A stretch of 8,203 nt of DNA, from positions 1-8,203 of the forward strand of contig JAAOZJ010000067.1 of assembly GCA_011605835.1 (NCBI GenBank), in the 5' to 3' direction. The position numbers and the translations under genes were made by a program. This document shows positions 6,422 to 8,203 of the stretch, piece by piece (positions within the stretch are counted from its first letter, which is position 1; each line of letters starts with the position of its first letter). The DNA is from Thermoproteota archaeon. Its GTDB lineage: Archaea; Thermoproteota; Methanomethylicia; Nezhaarchaeales; WYZ-LMO8. Below the pieces are notes generated by a model that did no database searches, was not told the DNA's origin, and saw only the letters and a list, made by a program, of their open reading frames with translations.

Positions 6422-7339
6422 ATGTCTTTGCGTGGAAGAGACATAATATCGATCAAGGACGTCACGAGAGAAGAGATGCTGGCAATATTCGGAGAAGCCA
6501 CGTCTTTGGAGCCGTATGCCAGGTCTAAGATCGATGTGTTGAAGGGGAAAGTCATGGCTTTGCTGTTCTTCGAACCTAGCACGAGAACGAGGTTGAGCTT
6601 CGAAACCGCCATGAAGAGGTTGGGCGGTGACGTGATAGGTTTTGAGGAGCCCTCAATAACCTCCATGGCTAAGGGGGAAAGCTTAATGGACACCGTTAAG
6701 GTCGTCGAAAACTACGCCGACGTGATTGTCGTGAGACATCCCTTCGAAGGTGCTGCTAAGGCGATAGCTGACGCGGTTCAGATACCAGTAATAAACGCGG
6801 GCTCGGGGGCTCTGTCGCACCCGACGCAGGCCCTGACAGATCTCTACACCATTTGGAGGGAGAAGGGGAGGATAGATGGCTTGACTGTGCTATTTCTTGG
6901 GGATCTCAAGTACAGCCGGGCCGTGCGATCCTTGATTCAGGGATTGCTCAACTTCAAAGTGAGCTTCGTATTCGTCTCGCCTGAGCTCCTGAGGTTGAGA
7001 GAAGAAGTTAGGGAAGAGCTCAGGGAGCAGGGTACCTCCTTCGTGGAAGCAACCTCGCTGTCTCAAGAGCTCATAAGAGAGGCCGACGTCATATACGTGA
7101 CCAGGATACAGCGAGAGCGATTCGTGGACCCCATGGAATATGAGAAGGTGAAGGGGTCCTACAAGCTGACGATGGAGCACCTTCGATACGCAAGGAATGA
7201 CCTGATGGTCCTGCACCCCCTGCCACGAATCGACGAACTCGACCGGGAGATAGACAAAACGCCCTACGCCAAGTACTTTAAGCAAGTGTTCTACGGCCTC
7301 TTGGTCAGAATGGCCCTCTTAAAGATGATACTAACTTAG
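6422..7339 (+). CDS. pyrB: Aspartate carbamoyltransferase catalytic subunit
   Basis: A 305-residue enzyme condensing carbamoyl phosphate with L-aspartate to carbamoyl-aspartate, the committed step of pyrimidine synthesis; it works as trimers joined by PyrI. Active-site elements are complete: the carbamoyl phosphate loop STRTR at 53-57, the neighbour-chain loop TSMAKGES at 80-87 with K84, RHP at 105-107, HPTQ at 133-136, GDLKYSR at 160-166, the aspartate-binding TRIQ with R228, and HPLPR at 265-269. The C-terminal YFKQVFYGLLVRMALL segment is also typical. The start is secure because the protein opens MSLRGRDIISIKDVTREEM, as relatives do. Upstream is a short AT-rich promoter shared with the divergent pyrI. 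At the 3' end it converges on the SWIM gene with only 3 bases between the stop codons. The length is normal and no key residue is missing. Confidence 0.97.
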   Translation: MSLRGRDIISIKDVTREEMLAIFGEATSLEPYARSKIDVLKGKVMALLFFEPSTRTRLSFETAMKRLGGDVIGFEEPSITSMAKGESLMDTVKVVENYADVIVVRHPFEGAAKAIADAVQIPVINAGSGALSHPTQALTDLYTIWREKGRIDGLTVLFLGDLKYSRAVRSLIQGLLNFKVSFVFVSPELLRLREEVREELREQGTSFVEATSLSQELIREADVIYVTRIQRERFVDPMEYEKVKGSYKLTMEHLRYARNDLMVLHPLPRIDELDREIDKTPYAKYFKQVFYGLLVRMALLKMILT

Positions 7340-7342
7340 CAG

Positions 7343-7762
7343 TCATTGCACTCTACGCCACTCCTCTTCCAGCTTCTCCCCCTCTTCATCGCTGACGTTA
7401 AAGACGTCGTACTTACCCGTCTTCTCGGCTATTGCTTGGGCTAAAAGGTGATAGCAAAACGATGCGCTCCTCCTCGAGATCACGTTTATGTAAAAATCGT
7501 CACAGGAGCAGTAGAGCCTTGGTATGACCCAGTAATCCTTCTCCCTGCCGACGACTATCCACGTCACCCGCCCACTAGGTAAGAACACGTACTTCTTCAC
7601 CCTCCCTTTGTTGACCGCCTCAATGGCCTTTTTCAAACGCTTTAGTGAGACATCGTCGAGGGAGAGACCTAGCTCATGGAGCGCTTGCATTATCGACTGC
7701 ACAAACTCTAATGGTAGCTCGCGATCAGATAAATATGACTTGATTGGAGGTAAGAACTTCAT
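7343..7762 (-). CDS. SWIM zinc-finger protein
   Basis: A small protein (139 residues from this start) carrying a SWIM zinc finger of the form CxC...CxH: C85 and C87 in YCSCDDFY, then C103 and H105 in FCYHLL. Before it lie an N-terminal helical region and two strands around KKYVFLPSGRVTWIVVGR (about 56-73); after it comes a helix and an acidic tail. SWIM domains bind DNA or proteins; the family includes Shu2/SWS1, partners of Rad51 paralogues, so a nucleic-acid role is plausible but not shown. The start is ambiguous. The ATG at 7762 (MKFLPPIKSYL) is used because the fold seems to begin there. ATG 7801 has GGTGA 5 bases upstream and would give 152 residues, and ATG 7849 gives 168, but both run further into the divergent phosphoesterase gene. 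Confidence 0.8.
   Translation of the reverse strand: MKFLPPIKSYLSDRELPLEFVQSIMQALHELGLSLDDVSLKRLKKAIEAVNKGRVKKYVFLPSGRVTWIVVGREKDYWVIPRLYCSCDDFYINVISRRSASFCYHLLAQAIAEKTGKYDVFNVSDEEGEKLEEEWRRVQ
7729..7736 (+). promoter_or_regulatory. TATA-like box before the phosphoesterase gene
   Basis: ATAAATAT centred about 28 bases before the ATG at 7761, the spacing expected for an archaeal TATA box driving a leaderless or nearly leaderless transcript. It lies inside the 5' coding part of the opposing SWIM gene. Confidence 0.4.
7746..7751 (+). promoter_or_regulatory. Ribosome binding site deciding the phosphoesterase start
   Basis: GGAGGT 9 bases before ATG 7761. No comparable site precedes the later in-frame ATG at 7800, so this favours the upstream start. 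If transcription begins right at the ATG, as the TATA-like box would suggest, the site would not be in the message and the match is chance. Confidence 0.5.
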
Positions 7763-8203
7763 GGTCACCGTAAAGTTCCTGCTTAACACGCCAGCATCCA
7801 TGGTAGTCACCAAGAACAAGAAGATATTGACGGTCTCGGACCTCCACATAGGCCTAGAGTACGAGCTTCAAAAGCTTGGATTTAAAGTCCCGTCACAGAG
7901 CAATGAGGTGGCAAGAGGTCTGCTTGGCCTACTGGAGGTCGTCAAGCCCAACGTCCTAGTCGTGCTTGGCGACGTGAAGCACGAAATCAGGGGCCTTAGA
8001 AGGGAGATAAGGTCAGAGGTCGAGAAGGTCATTAAAAGCTTGTCGAAAAAAGTCGAAAAAATAATCGTAGTTATGGGCAACCATGACGGTTCGCTAAAAC
8101 GCCTCAAGCTCGACGGCGTCGAAGTCTACGAGGCCTCCGGCGTTTCAATCGACGGCATCTCCTTCGCCCACGGCAATGCATGGCCTAAGCCCGAGCTGCT
8201 CGC
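7761..8203 (+). CDS. Metallophosphoesterase, COG1407 (ICC-like) family, 3' truncated by window end
   Basis: The first 147 residues of a calcineurin-type phosphoesterase; the frame is still open at the last base. Metal-ligand motifs are in order: DLH with D27 and H29, GDVKH at 70-74 with D71, GNHD at 106-109, and HGN at 137-139. The pattern DLHIGLEYELQKLG followed by GDVKH is characteristic of the archaeal COG1407 group, proteins of roughly 230-250 residues whose substrates are unclear and which are often found near Lhr-type helicases. The ATG at 7761 is preferred over 7800 because of the GGAGGT site and because relatives carry about a dozen residues before the first metal-binding strand. The gene is divergent from the SWIM gene, and the two start codons share bases. 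Metal-dependent phosphoester hydrolysis is well supported; a DNA repair role is inference. Confidence 0.85.
   Translation, partial: MVTVKFLLNTPASMVVTKNKKILTVSDLHIGLEYELQKLGFKVPSQSNEVARGLLGLLEVVKPNVLVVLGDVKHEIRGLRREIRSEVEKVIKSLSKKVEKIIVVMGNHDGSLKRLKLDGVEVYEASGVSIDGISFAHGNAWPKPELL

Noticed and set aside
6890..7285. 131-codon minus-strand open frame opposite pyrB
   Set aside because: Antisense of intact PyrB active-site regions; the translation looks like reversed codon bias and has no domain.
7763..7849. Longest possible start (ATG 7849) for the SWIM gene
   Set aside because: It would overlap the divergent phosphoesterase gene by 89 bases, and the added residues show no resemblance to a folded domain start.
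1..8203. RNA genes, CRISPR arrays, insertion sequences or a novel defence system
   Set aside because: Nearly every base is in a recognised gene; no tRNA-like cloverleaf, spaced direct repeats, transposase motifs or terminal inverted repeats were seen. The largest gap is 68 bases.

Overview
The window reads as a thermophilic archaeon of the TACK branch (Thermoproteota or Korarchaeota-like). The grounds are an Elf1-type zinc-ribbon elongation factor (common in TACK archaea, rare in Euryarchaeota), a geranylgeranylglyceryl phosphate synthase for ether lipids, an archaeal A-type ATP synthase, a two-subunit pyrBI aspartate carbamoyltransferase, heavy AGG/AGA arginine use, GGTGA-type ribosome binding sites, and almost no intergenic DNA. 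Assignment below that level is not possible by reading alone. No tRNA, rRNA, CRISPR array, insertion sequence or other mobile element was seen, and no stretch above 70 bases lacks a gene.

Layout. Bases 1-2326 form a plus-strand cluster: the end of an unidentified charged helical protein, a DUF373 membrane protein (146-1267), Elf1 (1312-1590) and GGGP synthase (1556-2326). A minus-strand cluster runs from 6353 down to 2323 in the order pyrI, atpF, atpA, atpB. It meets GGGP synthase tail to tail, with the two stop codons overlapping in the tetranucleotide CTAA. From 6422 the plus-strand pyrB diverges from pyrI across a 68-base intergenic region that holds an AT-rich promoter element and an 18-base dyad. 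A SWIM zinc-finger gene (minus, ending at 7343) converges on pyrB with a 3-base gap. A COG1407-type metallophosphoesterase (plus, from 7761) diverges from the SWIM gene and runs off the window. The best-fitting start codons of that pair share the bases CATG.

How the genes work together. AtpF, AtpA and AtpB are the central-stalk F subunit, the catalytic subunit and the non-catalytic subunit of the rotary ATP synthase head. Subunits D, C, E, I and K are not here and must be encoded elsewhere. PyrB and PyrI make the catalytic and nucleotide-sensing halves of aspartate carbamoyltransferase, the committed step of pyrimidine synthesis. They are usually one operon, but here they are split head to head, so that pyrI leads the ATP synthase transcript. 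The 5' cluster mixes transcription elongation, membrane lipid synthesis and an uncharacterised membrane protein.

The genes themselves are mostly recognisable core archaeal genes. I saw no plausible novel defence or mobile system. What deserves a second look is the arrangement: the pyrI/atp linkage, the dyad in the divergent promoter, the shared CATG start codons, and an oligo-T tract buried in the opposing gene.
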